Source: Giesbergeria sp. (GTDB taxonomy: Bacteria; Pseudomonadota; Gammaproteobacteria; Burkholderiales; Burkholderiaceae_C). From it: 64,000 nucleotides of DNA. The notes under the pieces are model-generated. The model worked only from the letters and a program-made list of their open reading frames with translations. It made no database searches and was not told the DNA's origin. The translations under genes were made by a program, and so were the position numbers. Below, piece by piece: positions 1 to 9,018 of this stretch. Position 1 is the first letter of the stretch. Each line of letters starts with the position of its first letter. The stretch is from assembly GCA_023150295.1 (NCBI GenBank), contig JAKLLE010000004.1, positions 21,607-85,606 on the forward strand, given 5' to 3'.

Positions 1-1
1 G

Positions 2-166
2 ATGGCCGAGCTGTTTTTGATGCAGCACACCTGCCACTGGTACTGCAAGTCCAAGCCCGTGGCCTCGGCCCGCCTGCTGGCACGGCACCAGACGGCGTAT
101 GCGCAGGTGATCGACGCCGTGGACCCTGCCACGCGCCGCGCCTACCTCGCCTTGGTAAAAGGCTGA
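2..166 (+). CDS. C-terminal end of an unrecognised protein, truncated by the window edge
   Basis: An open frame runs from the window edge to a TGA at 164-166 and encodes about 54 residues ending in ALVKG. An ATG at position 2 is probably internal. The tail is rich in His, Cys and Trp near its start and basic later. I do not recognise the family. The next gene starts 5 nt after the stop, so the two may be co-transcribed. Confidence 0.5.
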   Translation: MAELFLMQHTCHWYCKSKPVASARLLARHQTAYAQVIDAVDPATRRAYLALVKG

Positions 167-171
167 GGGGT

Positions 172-810
172 ATGGCCCCACCCCCCCGCAACGTTCGCGG
201 GACGCGCCACCCATCAGCGGCACCGCGCCGCACCGCGCAGCCACGACCGGCCGTGTCCCGGCTGCTGCTGTTGAACAAGCCCTTTGATGTGCTCACCCAG
301 TTCAGCCCCGACGGCAGCGGGCGACGCACCCTCAAGGACTTTGTGGACGTACCCGGCGTGTACCCCGCCGGGCGCCTGGACCGCGACAGCGAAGGCCTGC
401 TGCTGCTGACCAACGACGGGCCGCTGCAGGCCCGCATTGCCGACCCGCGCCACAAGCTGCCCAAGACCTATTGGGTGCAGGTGGAAGGCACGCCCAGCGA
501 GGCCCAGTTGGACGCCCTGCGCCAGGGTGTGCTGCTGAACGACGGCCCCACCCTGCCCGCCCAGGCGCAGTGCCTGGCCCAGCCGCCCGCGCTGTGGGAG
601 CGCCAGCCGCCCATCCGGGTGCGCCAGAGCATTCCCACGGCCTGGCTGGAACTGACCATCCGCGAAGGCCGCAACCGCCAGGTGCGCCGCATGACCGCCG
701 CCGTGGGCCTGCCCACGCTGCGCCTGGTGCGCGTGCGGATCGGGCCGTGGAGCCTGGACGGTTTAGCGCCGGGGCAGTGGCGCGAGGTGCAGACCCCAAC
801 CCTGACCTGA
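172..810 (+). CDS. rluE: 23S rRNA pseudouridine synthase, RluE type
   Basis: Isomerises a uridine of 23S rRNA to pseudouridine (U2457 in E. coli for RluE). The 212-residue protein has the RsuA/RluB/E/F catalytic motif [17 protein letters not shown], with the catalytic Asp near residue 70, and the family C-terminal block [11 protein letters not shown]. The opening [10 protein letters not shown] around residue 31 matches where RluE proteins normally begin, so the first 28 basic, proline-rich residues are an N-terminal extension or the true start is downstream. No S4 domain is visible, as expected for RluE. It lies 5 nt after the preceding frame and converges on gpsA. A choice between RluE and RluF rests on length and the start motif only. 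Confidence 0.85.
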   Translation: MAPPPRNVRGTRHPSAAPRRTAQPRPAVSRLLLLNKPFDVLTQFSPDGSGRRTLKDFVDVPGVYPAGRLDRDSEGLLLLTNDGPLQARIADPRHKLPKTYWVQVEGTPSEAQLDALRQGVLLNDGPTLPAQAQCLAQPPALWERQPPIRVRQSIPTAWLELTIREGRNRQVRRMTAAVGLPTLRLVRVRIGPWSLDGLAPGQWREVQTPTLT

Positions 811-865
811 ATCAGGAGGTCTGCACCACCCATGCCGCATAAAACGAGCGCGCCCCACATCGGCA

Positions 866-967
866 GCCACCGCGCAAGGGCCGCCCCGCAGCGCTGGTGG
901 CGTCCCCCTTCCGCATCGCGCAGCGATGCCAGAGAAGGGGGAAGGAGCGAAGCGACACAGGGGGTTG
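866..967 (-). repeat. Family B 3'-end repeat, copy B1 (sense to gpsA)
   Basis: Read on the minus strand it begins about 10 nt after the gpsA stop with CCCCCTGTGTCGCTTCG. It then has an outer stem CCCCCTTC/GAAGGGGG and an inner stem GCATCGC-TGC-GCGATGC, followed by the GC-rich tail that reads CGGGGCGGCCCTTGCGCGG. There is no T tract. The same layout recurs near 15.6, 47.4 and 54.9 kb. It fills the convergent gap between rluE and gpsA. Confidence 0.85.
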
Positions 968-974
968 TCTTCCT

Positions 975-1982
975 TCAGTCGCTTTCATCCTTGGGATCGC
1001 GCTCCATGAGCGCGGCCACGGCCTGCGCGGGGTGCAGGCGGCCGTCAAGCAAGGCCACCACGGCTTCGCTGATGGGCATTTCCACGCCCAGTTGGCGTGC
1101 GCGTTGCACCACGGTGCGCGCGCTGTAAACGCCTTCGGCCACGTGGCCCAGCGAGTCCACGGCCTGCTGCAAGGTTTGGCCCTGCGCCAGCAGCAGGCCC
1201 ACGCGGCGGTTGCGCGAAAGGTCGCCGGTGGCAGTGAGCACCAGGTCGCCCAGGCCCGACAGGCCCATGAAGGTGTCGGCACGCGCGCCCAGGGCCAGGC
1301 CCAGGCGGGTGATTTCGGCCAGGCCGCGCGTGATGAGCGCCGCCCGCGCATTCAGCCCCAGTTGCAGGCCGTCGCACAGGCCGGTGGCAATGGACAGCAG
1401 GTTCTTGACGGCGCCGCCCACTTCCACGCCCACGATGTCATCGTTGGCATAGACGCGCAGGCTGGGGCTGTGGAAGGCGCGCACCAGCATGTCGCGCACG
1501 TCGGCGTGTTCGCTGGCAGCCACCAGCGCGGTGGGCTGGGCCAGCGCCACCTCCTGGGCAAAGCTGGGGCCGCTGAGCACGCCCGCCCGCAGCCCTGGGG
1601 CCACCTGGGCGTGCACCTCATGGGCCAGCAGGCCCGGTGCGCCTTCGGCCTGGGCCGCCTCAAAGCCTTTGCACAGCCAGGCCACCGGGGCGGTGCAGCC
1701 GTGCAAGGCCCCCAGCATGCCGCGCAGTGCGGCCATGGGGGTGGCTACCACCACCAGTGCAGCACCGGCCACCGCTTCGGGTACCGGGCCGCTGAGCACT
1801 TCCAGCCCTTCGGGCAAGCCCACGCCGGGCAGGTAGCGTGCGTTGCTGCGCGCAGCTTGCATCTGCGCTGCATGCTCGGCGCTGCGCGCCCACAGGGCCA
1901 CGGTGTGCCCGTCGGGGTGGCGTGCAGCGCTGATGGCCATGGCGGTACCCCAGGCCCCGGCACCAAGGACTATGATTTTCAT
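975..1982 (-). CDS. gpsA: Glycerol-3-phosphate dehydrogenase (NAD(P)+)
   Basis: Reduces dihydroxyacetone phosphate to sn-glycerol-3-phosphate in the cytoplasm for phospholipid synthesis. The 335-residue protein begins with the Rossmann motif [10 protein letters not shown] (residues 7-16) and carries the family block [16 protein letters not shown] with the catalytic Lys, then [13 protein letters not shown]. Length is typical. It follows secB on the same strand after about 50 nt, and that gap is filled by family A copy A1. The ATG lies in the palindrome CTATGATTTTCATAG at the edge of that repeat. The grouping rhodanese-grxC-secB-gpsA is a common one in proteobacteria. Confidence 0.97.
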   Translation of the reverse strand: MKIIVLGAGAWGTAMAISAARHPDGHTVALWARSAEHAAQMQAARSNARYLPGVGLPEGLEVLSGPVPEAVAGAALVVVATPMAALRGMLGALHGCTAPVAWLCKGFEAAQAEGAPGLLAHEVHAQVAPGLRAGVLSGPSFAQEVALAQPTALVAASEHADVRDMLVRAFHSPSLRVYANDDIVGVEVGGAVKNLLSIATGLCDGLQLGLNARAALITRGLAEITRLGLALGARADTFMGLSGLGDLVLTATGDLSRNRRVGLLLAQGQTLQQAVDSLGHVAEGVYSARTVVQRARQLGVEMPISEAVVALLDGRLHPAQAVAALMERDPKDESD

Positions 1983-2020
1983 AGCAGCTAGCGCTTACTG
2001 GATAAGCGCTGGAGGCCAAA
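1971..2020 (+). repeat. Family A repeat, copy A1 (between secB and gpsA)
   Basis: The plus strand carries ATAGC, then the hairpin GCGCTT-N7-AAGCGC at 1991-2009 (loop ACTGGAT) and GGAGGCCAA. It is antisense to the two flanking minus-strand genes. The minus-strand gpsA start codon lies at its edge. Confidence 0.8.
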
Positions 2021-2032
2021 AAGACCTAAAAA

Positions 2033-2500
2033 TTACTGCGGCAGGGGCGACGAGGGCGCAGCGGCGGCCTGTGCCTGTTGCTGCTCGAACATGGCCTGGA
2101 AGTTGATTTCGGCCAGGTGCACGGGCGGGAAGCCTGCGCGGTTGATCACATCGGCCACGTTGCCGCGCAGGTAGGGGTACACGATCTGCGGGCAGGCCAC
2201 GCCAATCACGGCACTCATCTGCTCTTCGGGAACGTTGCGGATCTCGAAAATGCCCGCTTGCTTGGCCTCGACCAGGAACACGGTCTTGTCCTGGATCTTG
2301 GTCTGCACGGTGGCGGTCACGCACACCTCGAAGATGCCCTCGGCCACCGGGGCGGCTTCCACGCCGAGCTGGATGTCCACGCTGGGTTGCTGCTGTTCCA
2401 GCAGGATGGCGGGGGAGTTGGGCTGCTCCAGCGACATGTCCTTGAGGTACACGCGCTGAATCTGGAACACAGGAGCGTTGGAGGTATCTTGATCGGCCAT
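2033..2500 (-). CDS. secB: Protein-export chaperone SecB
   Basis: Cytosolic tetrameric chaperone that keeps preproteins unfolded and hands them to SecA. The start at 2500 gives 155 residues, the usual length, beginning MADQDTSN. Recognisable SecB blocks are [17 protein letters not shown] near residue 12, [12 protein letters not shown] mid-protein and [16 protein letters not shown] about two thirds along. The tail is Gln/Ala-rich, as is common. A frame upstream of 2500 stays open but lacks conserved sequence. It lies about 95 nt after grxC on the same strand, a pairing also seen in E. coli. Confidence 0.97.
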   Translation of the reverse strand: MADQDTSNAPVFQIQRVYLKDMSLEQPNSPAILLEQQQPSVDIQLGVEAAPVAEGIFEVCVTATVQTKIQDKTVFLVEAKQAGIFEIRNVPEEQMSAVIGVACPQIVYPYLRGNVADVINRAGFPPVHLAEINFQAMFEQQQAQAAAAPSSPLPQ

Positions 2501-2595
2501 CGGTTTCTTTCCACTCAAACCTGCCTGGGACTTTGCCAGGCCACAAAAATACCCGCGGAGGGACACACTCCCGCTGCGGGCGCACAAGGGGTGGA

Positions 2596-2856
2596 TTATG
2601 CAGCGCCCAGCAGGGGCAGCAGGCCGCCGCGCGCATCCAGGGCCATGAGATCGTCGCAGCCTCCCACATGGGTGTCGCCGATGAAAATTTGCGGCACGGT
2701 GCGTCGGCCCGTGGTTTCCATCATGCGCTCGCGCTCCTGCGGGTTGGTGTCGATGCGGATTTCCTCAATGCTCTCGACCCCGCGCGCCTTGAGCAGCTGC
2801 TTGGCGCGCTGGCAGTAGGGACACACGGCAGTGGTGTACATCTTTACGGCTTGCAT
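2596..2856 (-). CDS. grxC: Glutaredoxin 3
   Basis: Small glutathione-dependent dithiol oxidoreductase of 86 residues. The active site is CPYC at residues 12-15, the cis-proline loop is TVPQIFIG, and a GG-Cys-Asp-Asp glutathione-binding turn follows. It sits between secB and a rhodanese in one minus-strand run, with 29 nt to the rhodanese, and is likely co-transcribed with both. Confidence 0.95.
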   Translation of the reverse strand: MQAVKMYTTAVCPYCQRAKQLLKARGVESIEEIRIDTNPQERERMMETTGRRTVPQIFIGDTHVGGCDDLMALDARGGLLPLLGAA

Positions 2857-2885
2857 GGCGTTTTCCTTGGATGGGGTGGGGGCCG

Positions 2886-3293
2886 TCAGGCCTTTTTTTC
2901 GATGGGCAGGCCCGCTTCGCGCCAGGCCTTGGTGCCGCCAGCAAGCACCTGCACGTTTTCGTAGCCCAGGCGCCGGGCCATGATGGCCGCGCGCGTGGCG
3001 CGTGCGCCGCTGGGACAGACCATGACCAACGGCAGCGCCTTGTTCTTGACCACCGTGGGCAGGCGTTCGTCGATCTCATTGACCGGCACGTTCTTGGCGC
3101 CGCCCGCGTGGCCCTCGGCAAATTCGTCGGCACCGCACACGTCGATCAGCACCGCCTTCTCGCGGTTGACCAGCAGCACCGCTGCCGAAGGAGTCAGCCC
3201 GTTGGCGCCCGACTTGAGCATGGGCAGGAACAGCGCGCCCCCCGAAACGAAGGCCAGGAGGAACAGATACCAGTTCTCGACGATGAAATTCAC
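2886..3293 (-). CDS. Membrane-anchored rhodanese-like sulfurtransferase
   Basis: A 135-residue protein with one N-terminal membrane segment (about residues 7-25) followed by a single rhodanese domain. The active-site loop is CPSGARA, with the predicted persulfide Cys at residue 93. It resembles E. coli YibN, which occupies the same position upstream of grxC and secB. The predicted role is sulfur transfer or thiol handling at the inner membrane, and the substrate is unknown. It is divergent from gpmA with a 71-nt promoter region between them. Confidence 0.88.
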   Translation of the reverse strand: MNFIVENWYLFLLAFVSGGALFLPMLKSGANGLTPSAAVLLVNREKAVLIDVCGADEFAEGHAGGAKNVPVNEIDERLPTVVKNKALPLVMVCPSGARATRAAIMARRLGYENVQVLAGGTKAWREAGLPIEKKA

Positions 3294-3301
3294 GATATTC
3301 C

Positions 3302-3331
3302 TTGGGATGTCAAACGCTGCAATTCTAGAAT
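3302..3331 (+). promoter_or_regulatory. Candidate sigma-70 promoter for gpmA
   Basis: TTGGGA at 3302-3307 and TAGAAT at 3326-3331 are separated by 18 nt, 34 nt upstream of the gpmA ATG. The -10 lies in the perfect palindrome ATTCTAGAAT (3322-3331), so the opposite strand also reads TAGAAT and could serve the divergent rhodanese gene. Confidence 0.4.
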
Positions 3332-3364
3332 GTTGGGTTTCGACCCGTATTTCCTAGGGAAACC

Positions 3365-4108
3365 ATGCACAAACTCGTTCTGATCCGCCACGGCGAATCC
3401 ACCTGGAACCTGGAAAACCGCTTCACCGGCTGGACCGATGTGGATCTGACCCCCACCGGCGTGTCCCAGGCCATGTCAGCTGGCAAGCTGCTCAAGGCCG
3501 AGGGCTATGACTTTGACCTGTGCTACACCAGCGTGCTCAAGCGTGCCATCCACACCCTGTGGTACTGCCTGGACGAGATGGACCGCACCTGGCTGCCCGT
3601 GCAAAAGAGCTGGCGCCTGAACGAGCGCCACTACGGCGCGCTGCAGGGCCTGAACAAGACCGACATGGCCAAGCAGTACGGCGACGAGCAGGTGCTGGTC
3701 TGGCGCCGCAGCTACGATACGCCCCCGCCCGCGCTGGAGCCGCAGGACCCGCGCAGCGAGCGCAACGACCGCCGCTACGCCCATCTGGAAGCCTCCCAGG
3801 TGCCGCTGACCGAATGCCTGCAGGACACCGTGGCCCGCGTCCTGCCCTTCTGGAACGACACCATGGCCCCCAGCATTCGCTCCGGCCAGCGCGTGCTGGT
3901 GGCGGCACACGGCAACTCCATCCGCGCACTGGTCAAGTACCTGGACGGCATCTCAGACCAGGACATCGTCGGTCTGAACATACCCAACGGAATTCCTCTG
4001 GTGTACGAGCTGGACGACGACCTGCGTCCCATCCGCCACTACTATCTGGGCGACGCCGAGGCTGCGGCCAAGGCTGCCGCCGCAGTGGCCACCCAGGGCA
4101 AGGCCTGA
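3365..4108 (+). CDS. gpmA: 2,3-bisphosphoglycerate-dependent phosphoglycerate mutase
   Basis: Interconverts 3- and 2-phosphoglycerate in lower glycolysis and gluconeogenesis through a phosphohistidine. The 247-residue protein opens [13 protein letters not shown] with the phospho-acceptor His at residue 9, has the substrate loop [13 protein letters not shown], and a second catalytic His in [10 protein letters not shown] near residue 180. Length and motifs are those of the cofactor-dependent dPGM family. The ATG is preceded by AGGGAAACC. The C-terminal tail is Ala/Lys-rich. It feeds from the Entner-Doudoroff block elsewhere in this window. Confidence 0.97.
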   Translation: MHKLVLIRHGESTWNLENRFTGWTDVDLTPTGVSQAMSAGKLLKAEGYDFDLCYTSVLKRAIHTLWYCLDEMDRTWLPVQKSWRLNERHYGALQGLNKTDMAKQYGDEQVLVWRRSYDTPPPALEPQDPRSERNDRRYAHLEASQVPLTECLQDTVARVLPFWNDTMAPSIRSGQRVLVAAHGNSIRALVKYLDGISDQDIVGLNIPNGIPLVYELDDDLRPIRHYYLGDAEAAAKAAAAVATQGKA

Positions 4109-4145
4109 GTCGTCCGAAAACAGACAAGCGCTGCAAAAAGTGAGC

Positions 4146-4169
4146 GCCCGCGCGGGAACCGGCGCGGGC
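4146..4169 (+). terminator. Hairpin after gpmA, possible terminator
   Basis: GCCCGCGC (4146-4153) pairs with GCGCGGGC (4162-4169) around an 8-nt loop, 38 nt after the gpmA stop. There is no T tract, so rho-independent function is doubtful. Confidence 0.3.
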
Positions 4170-4213
4170 TGGGCCCTTCCAAGGTGTATATTGACCCGGT
4201 CTAAGGTGAACGT

Positions 4214-5650
4214 ATGGGCCAGAAACTGAAAATCGCAGGGTGGGTATCTGTTGGCGCGCTTGCGGGTGCGCTGACCACGGTGTCGCTGCAAACCATGGCG
4301 CGCAGCAGCATGGCGCCCTTGCCGCTGGAAGAAATTCAGCAACTCGCCGCCGTGTTTGGCCTCGTCAAGACCGACTATGTGGAGCCGGTGGACGACAAGA
4401 AGCTCATCACCGATGCCATCTCGGGCATGGTCGCCAGCCTCGACCCGCACTCGCAGTACTTCGACAAGAAGTCATTCTCCGAATTCCGCGAGGGCACCTC
4501 GGGCAAGTTCGTGGGGGTGGGCATCGAAATCACCCAGGAAGACGGGCTCATCAAGGTCGTCTCGCCCATCGAAGGCTCCCCCGCCTTCCGCGCAGGCCTC
4601 AAGACCAACGACCTGATCACCAAGATCGACGACACCGCCGTCCGTGGGCTGAGCCTGGGCGAAGCGGTCAAGCGCATGCGCGGCCAGCCGGACACCAAGG
4701 TCGTACTCACCATCTTCCGCAGGGAAGAAAACCGCACCTTCGCCGTCACCATCACGCGCGAAGAGATCAAGACCCAGTCGGTCAAGGGCAAGATGATTGA
4801 ACCCGGCTACGGCTGGATTCGACTGTCGCAGTTCCAGGAGCGCACGGTGGACGATTTCGTGCGCAAGGTCGAAGAACTCTACAAGCAGGATCCGCAGCTC
4901 AAGGGCCTGGTGCTGGACCTGCGCAACGACCCCGGCGGCCTGCTCGACGCGGCGGTTGCCATCTCGGCCGCCTTTCTCCCCGCAGACGTGACCGTGGTGT
5001 CCACCAACGGGCAGCTGGCCGAAAGCAAGGCCACGTTCAAGGCTTCGCCAGAGTACTATGCCCGCCGCGGCAGCGGTGACCCGCTCAAGCGCCTGCCTGC
5101 CGCCCTCAAGAAAGTGCCGCTGGTGGTGCTGGTCAACGAAGGATCGGCTTCGGCCAGCGAGATCGTGGCCGGTGCCCTGCAGGATCACAAGCGCGCCACC
5201 ATCATGGGTAGCCAGACCTTTGGCAAGGGCTCGGTGCAAACTGTGCGCCCGCTGGGGCCGGACACCGGCATCAAGCTGACCACGGCGCGCTACTACACAC
5301 CCAGCGGCAAATCTATCCAGGCGCGCGGCATCGTCCCTGACGTGATGGTGGATGAGACCGCCGAGGGCAGCCCCTTTGCCGCCCTGCGCATGCGCGAGGC
5401 CGACCTGGAAAAACACCTGGGCAACGGCCAGGGCGAGGAAAAACCCGACCCCGAGCGCGAAAAGGCCCGCGAGGAAGCCCGCAAGCGGCTGGAGGAAGAG
5501 GCCAAGAAGCCCCTGGCCGAGCGCAAGCTGCCCGAGTTCGGCACCGACAAGGATTTCCAGCTCGCCCAGGCCCTGAACCAGTTGCGCGGCAAGCCCGTGC
5601 TGGTGAGCAAGACCCAGACCGAGCGCAAGGAAGAAAAGAAGGAGCAGTAA
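4214..5650 (+). CDS. S41 family C-terminal processing peptidase
   Basis: Periplasmic or membrane-anchored serine protease of the CtpA/Prc family. The 478-residue protein has an N-terminal hydrophobic segment (about residues 7-29), a PDZ domain (about 95-180, with FVGVGIEI and the GSPAFRAGL carboxylate-binding region) and the S41 catalytic core. The catalytic dyad is Ser313 in NEGSASASEI and Lys338 in FGKGSVQT. The tail is highly charged (Glu/Lys-rich). It is shorter than E. coli Prc and fits the CtpA class that trims envelope or PG-associated proteins. It follows gpmA by 105 nt and ends at a clear terminator. Confidence 0.92.
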   Translation: MGQKLKIAGWVSVGALAGALTTVSLQTMARSSMAPLPLEEIQQLAAVFGLVKTDYVEPVDDKKLITDAISGMVASLDPHSQYFDKKSFSEFREGTSGKFVGVGIEITQEDGLIKVVSPIEGSPAFRAGLKTNDLITKIDDTAVRGLSLGEAVKRMRGQPDTKVVLTIFRREENRTFAVTITREEIKTQSVKGKMIEPGYGWIRLSQFQERTVDDFVRKVEELYKQDPQLKGLVLDLRNDPGGLLDAAVAISAAFLPADVTVVSTNGQLAESKATFKASPEYYARRGSGDPLKRLPAALKKVPLVVLVNEGSASASEIVAGALQDHKRATIMGSQTFGKGSVQTVRPLGPDTGIKLTTARYYTPSGKSIQARGIVPDVMVDETAEGSPFAALRMREADLEKHLGNGQGEEKPDPEREKAREEARKRLEEEAKKPLAERKLPEFGTDKDFQLAQALNQLRGKPVLVSKTQTERKEEKKEQ

Positions 5651-5673
5651 GCCGCTGCCGCCTTCGCCCACCG

Positions 5674-5699
5674 GGGCCGGTTGCACACCGGCCCTTTTT
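5674..5699 (+). terminator. Rho-independent terminator after the S41 peptidase gene
   Basis: GGGCCGG (5674-5680) pairs with CCGGCCC (5688-5694) around a 7-nt loop, followed by TTTTT at 5695-5699. It lies 24 nt after the peptidase stop and 16 nt before the next ATG. Confidence 0.85.
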
Positions 5700-5715
5700 A
5701 CTGCCCCGCCCAGCC

Positions 5716-6483
5716 ATGACCGACGACCAGCTCCTGCGCTACTCCCGCCACATCCTGCTCGATGAGGTCGGCATCGAAGGGCAGGAGCGCATTCTGGCGG
5801 CGCACGCACTGGTCATTGGCGCCGGAGGCCTGGGCTCGCCCGTGGCGCTGTACCTGGGCTCGGCGGGCGTGGGCCGCATCACGCTGGTGGACCACGACGT
5901 AGTGGACCTGACCAACCTGCAGCGCCAGATTGCCCACACCACGGCGCGCGTGGGCCAGCCCAAGGTGGCATCAGCCGCACAGGCGGTGCAGGCCATCAAC
6001 CCCGACGTGCAAATTACCGCCCTGCAAGAGCGCGTGGATGCCCTGCGCCTGCACACGCTGGTGCAGGAGGCCACGGTGGTGCTCGACTGCTCGGACAACT
6101 ACGCCACGCGCCAGGCGGTCAATGCCGCCTGCGTGCGCCTGGGCAAGCCGCTGGTGGCGGGCGCGGTCATCCGCTTCGATGCGCAGATCACCGTCATCGA
6201 CCCGCGCGAGCAAGGCACCCCCTGCTACGCCTGCCTGTTCGACCCTGCGGCGCGGTTTGAGGAAGTGGCCTGCTCCACCATGGGCGTGTTCGCACCGCTG
6301 GTGGGCGTGGTGGGTGCCCTGCAGGCCACCGAAGCACTCAAGCTCGTGGCGGGCGTGGGCGCCTCACTGACCGGGCGATTGCTGATGCTGGATGGCCGCA
6401 GCATGGAATGGAGCAGCCTGCGCACTGCACGCAACCCGGCCTGCCCGGTGTGCGGCACGGCCCACGCCACACCAGCCGGGTAG
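5716..6483 (+). CDS. moeB: MoeB/ThiF-family adenylyltransferase
   Basis: Activates a ubiquitin-like sulfur carrier (MoaD or ThiS) by C-terminal adenylation. The 255-residue protein has the nucleotide loop GAGGLG (35-40), the conserved QRQIAHTTARVG region, two zinc-binding Cys pairs (CYAC at 170-173 and CPVC at 243-246) and the VACSTMGVFAPLVGVVG block around residue 185 with the conserved Cys. Length fits MoeB/ThiF without a rhodanese domain. No moa or thi genes are adjacent, so whether it serves molybdopterin or thiamine cannot be decided here. It starts 16 nt after the terminator above. Confidence 0.88.
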   Translation: MTDDQLLRYSRHILLDEVGIEGQERILAAHALVIGAGGLGSPVALYLGSAGVGRITLVDHDVVDLTNLQRQIAHTTARVGQPKVASAAQAVQAINPDVQITALQERVDALRLHTLVQEATVVLDCSDNYATRQAVNAACVRLGKPLVAGAVIRFDAQITVIDPREQGTPCYACLFDPAARFEEVACSTMGVFAPLVGVVGALQATEALKLVAGVGASLTGRLLMLDGRSMEWSSLRTARNPACPVCGTAHATPAG

Positions 6484-6573
6484 GAACGCGCCTACGCGCA
6501 GCGCTTGCCTGCGCTGGCAGCCCAGCACCGCCCGACGGGATAGAGTGCTGCAGCCGCACCCCGAAAGGCCGCT

Positions 6574-6969
6574 GTGAAGCTCCGCACCTTCTTCGTCGAA
6601 GACAACCCCACCATCCGCGAGAACCTGATCGGCACCCTGCAGGAGCTGGCTGCCGTGGAGCCCGTGGGCATGGCCGACAGCGAAGCCACCGCCTGCCAAT
6701 GGCTGAACGCCCACGCGCCGCAATGGGACCTGGTCATCGTTGATGTGTTTCTGCGCCAAGGCACCGGCCTGGGCGTTCTCGCCGCCTGCCGCACCCGCCT
6801 GCCGCATCAGCGCGCAGTGGTGCTGAGCAACTACGCCACGCCCGACGTGCGCCGACGCTGCGCCCAACTGGGCGCGGACGCGGTGTTCGACAAATCGGGC
6901 GACATCGAAGCGCTGGTGGACTACTGCCGCGAACTGGCAGCACAGGTCAGTCAATCAGACGGTTCTTGA
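6574..6969 (+). CDS. Stand-alone receiver-domain response regulator
   Basis: A 131-residue protein that is a receiver domain with no output domain. The phospho-acceptor is Asp57 in VIVDVF, the acidic pair is VEDN near the start, and the conserved Lys is in DKSGD near residue 109. The start at 6574 is GTG. Its 3' end overlaps the 3' end of the convergent LuxR-type regulator by 23 nt (6947-6969). Single-domain receivers usually act as phosphate relays or act through protein contacts. With the kinase and second regulator next door, a shared phosphorelay is a reasonable inference. Confidence 0.85.
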   Translation: MKLRTFFVEDNPTIRENLIGTLQELAAVEPVGMADSEATACQWLNAHAPQWDLVIVDVFLRQGTGLGVLAACRTRLPHQRAVVLSNYATPDVRRRCAQLGADAVFDKSGDIEALVDYCRELAAQVSQSDGS

Positions 6970-7579
6970 GCGCGTAGTACGTCAGGTCGCTGTTGGTGGA
7001 CAGGCCCATTTTCTCGAGCAGGCGCGTGCGGTAGGTGCTCACCGTCTTGACGCTCAGTGACAGCGCCTGGGCGATGTCCCCGGCCGTTTCGCCGCGCGCG
7101 AGCTTGAGGAACACCTGGAATTCGCGCTCAGAGAGCTGCTCGTGCACCGGCACGTCCTCCTTGCGGTGCAACTGCTGGGCCAGCAGGTCGGCGACTGCGG
7201 GTGTGACGTAGCGGCGCCCCTGCGCAATGGTGCGGATGGCCTCGACAATGGTTTCGGGCTCGCATTCCTTGTTGAGGTAGCCGCTGGCACCCTGGCGGAT
7301 CAGGCTGATGGCGTAGTGTTCCTCGGGGTAGCCGCTGAGCACCAGAATGCCCATGTGCGGTGCCTTGGCGCGCAACTGCGCCAGCACGTCGATCCCGCTG
7401 CGCCCCGGCATGGCCAGATCCATGACCAGCACCCGGATGTCCTGCTGGTGCACCAGGTCAATGGCCTCGCGCCCGTTGGCCGCCTCGCCCACCACGCGCA
7501 GATCCACGTGCTCGGACAGGAACTGGCGCAGCCCCGAGCGCACAATCGCATGGTCGTCCACGATACCCACATTGATCAT
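6947..7579 (-). CDS. NarL/LuxR-family response regulator
   Basis: A 210-residue DNA-binding response regulator. The receiver domain carries VDDH near residue 8 and Asp54 in VMDLAMPGRSG. The C-terminal LuxR-type helix-turn-helix spans about residues 145-205, with SLSVKTVSTYRTRLLEKMGL as recognition region. It is divergent from the histidine kinase at 7645, with 65 nt between starts, so they are probably cognate partners. The family typically controls stress or respiratory genes. The signal here is unknown. Confidence 0.9.
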   Translation of the reverse strand: MINVGIVDDHAIVRSGLRQFLSEHVDLRVVGEAANGREAIDLVHQQDIRVLVMDLAMPGRSGIDVLAQLRAKAPHMGILVLSGYPEEHYAISLIRQGASGYLNKECEPETIVEAIRTIAQGRRYVTPAVADLLAQQLHRKEDVPVHEQLSEREFQVFLKLARGETAGDIAQALSLSVKTVSTYRTRLLEKMGLSTNSDLTYYALKNRLID

Positions 7580-7644
7580 CGAATCGGCTCTCCGTGCGCG
7601 CCACCGGCCCCTGCGGCAGCGCCGGGCCCATTATCCTGATTTGC

Positions 7645-9009
7645 ATGCTCCGCCCACACCGTCCCCTGCGATGGCCCCACGCCCTGCAACGCCTTGCCGT
7701 GGTACTGCCCCTGGCGGTGCTCGCGGCACTGGCGCTGGTGGGCATCAATGAGGCGGGCTACCAGCGCTCACACCAGGCATTGCAGCAACTGGCGCACAGC
7801 CAGGCCACGCATTCCAGCGTCAACCGGCTGCTGCAGGACATGCTCGACGCCGAAACCGGCCTGCGCGGCTACCTGCTCACGGGCGATGAGCGCTACCTCG
7901 ACCCCTACAAGGCCGGGATTGCCACGCTGCAGGACGACCTGCAACAGCTGCAACGCCTGGTGGCCGACACCTCCGAGGACAGGCAGCATTACGAAGCGCT
8001 CGCCCGCACCATCACCACCAAACTGTCGGAAATGGCGCTAAGCCTGGACCTGCGCCGCAAGGAACGCCAGGACGCCTGGCAGTTCGTGCTCTCCACTGAC
8101 GTGGGCAAACAGCACATGGATGCGATCCGCCTGCATGCACGCGCCCTCATCGACAGCAGCAACGCACAGGTGGCACGCGGCCAGGCGGAAATCGAACGGG
8201 CGCTGTGGGGTGCACGCCTGGCCATTGCGCTGGCGGCCGCCGTGGGCCTGCTGGCGTTTTACCGCTACCTACGCCAGACCCAGGCCCTGCAACTGGCCAC
8301 CACCCGCGAACAAAAAGCCCTGGAGAGCGAGCGCGAACGCCTGGAGGCCCTGGTGCGCGCGCGCACCGCATCGCTCAGCGCGCTGGCCAACCACCTGCAG
8401 CAGGTGCGCGAGGACGAACGCGGCCACCTGGCACGCGAGCTGCACGACGAGCTGGGCGCCCTGCTCACCGCAGCCAAGCTGGATCTGGCGCGCCTCAAGT
8501 CCCGCATCGGTACCGCCAGCCCCGAAGTGCAGGAACGCCTGCAGCACCTGGGCGCCACGCTCAACCAGGTGATTGCGCTCAAGCGCCGCATCATCGAAGA
8601 CCTGCGGCCCTCGGCACTGGCCAACCTGGGGCTGGCCACGGCACTGGAGATATTGGCGCGCGAGTTTTCGGAACGCGCGGGCCTGGCAGTGCACGCCCGG
8701 GTGGACGAGGTGCACCTGGGCGACGCCGCACAACTGGCCGTGTACCGGCTGGTGCAGGAGTCGCTGACCAACATCGGCAAATACGCCCTGGCGCACCAGG
8801 TGGGTGTGCGCGTGCAGCAGCAGGGAGCGCAGGTGACCGTCAGGGTGCACGACGATGGCGTGGGCTTCGACCCCACCACCCTGGGCCACGGCGGCCATGG
8901 CCTGGCCGGCATGCGCCAGCGCATCGAGGCCCTGGGCGGTCAGTGGCAGGTGCAATCCACCCCAGGCCAGGGCACGACCGTGCACGCCTGGCTGCCGACA
9001 TCGGGGTAA
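7645..9009 (+). CDS. CHASE3-domain sensor histidine kinase (HisKA_3 type)
   Basis: A 454-residue membrane kinase. An N-terminal transmembrane segment (about residues 12-30) is followed by a CHASE3 sensor region with the signature LLQDMLDAETGLRGYLLTG, a second membrane segment (about 188-206), a short coiled coil, a HisKA_3 dimerisation domain with phospho-acceptor His267 in RELHDELG, and a C-terminal HATPase domain with HDDGVGFDP and GGHGLAGMRQRIEALGG. HisKA_3 kinases pair with NarL/LuxR regulators, and one is divergently encoded upstream. The frame is open upstream to 7594, but the ATG at 7645 places the start just before the first membrane helix. Confidence 0.88.
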   Translation: MLRPHRPLRWPHALQRLAVVLPLAVLAALALVGINEAGYQRSHQALQQLAHSQATHSSVNRLLQDMLDAETGLRGYLLTGDERYLDPYKAGIATLQDDLQQLQRLVADTSEDRQHYEALARTITTKLSEMALSLDLRRKERQDAWQFVLSTDVGKQHMDAIRLHARALIDSSNAQVARGQAEIERALWGARLAIALAAAVGLLAFYRYLRQTQALQLATTREQKALESERERLEALVRARTASLSALANHLQQVREDERGHLARELHDELGALLTAAKLDLARLKSRIGTASPEVQERLQHLGATLNQVIALKRRIIEDLRPSALANLGLATALEILAREFSERAGLAVHARVDEVHLGDAAQLAVYRLVQESLTNIGKYALAHQVGVRVQQQGAQVTVRVHDDGVGFDPTTLGHGGHGLAGMRQRIEALGGQWQVQSTPGQGTTVHAWLPTSG

Positions 9010-9018
9010 GCTCGCGCC

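Noticed and set aside
866..967. Family B hairpins as ordinary rho-independent terminators
   Set aside because: None has a T tract after the stem and the sequence beyond the stem is itself conserved, so a simple terminator does not explain them.
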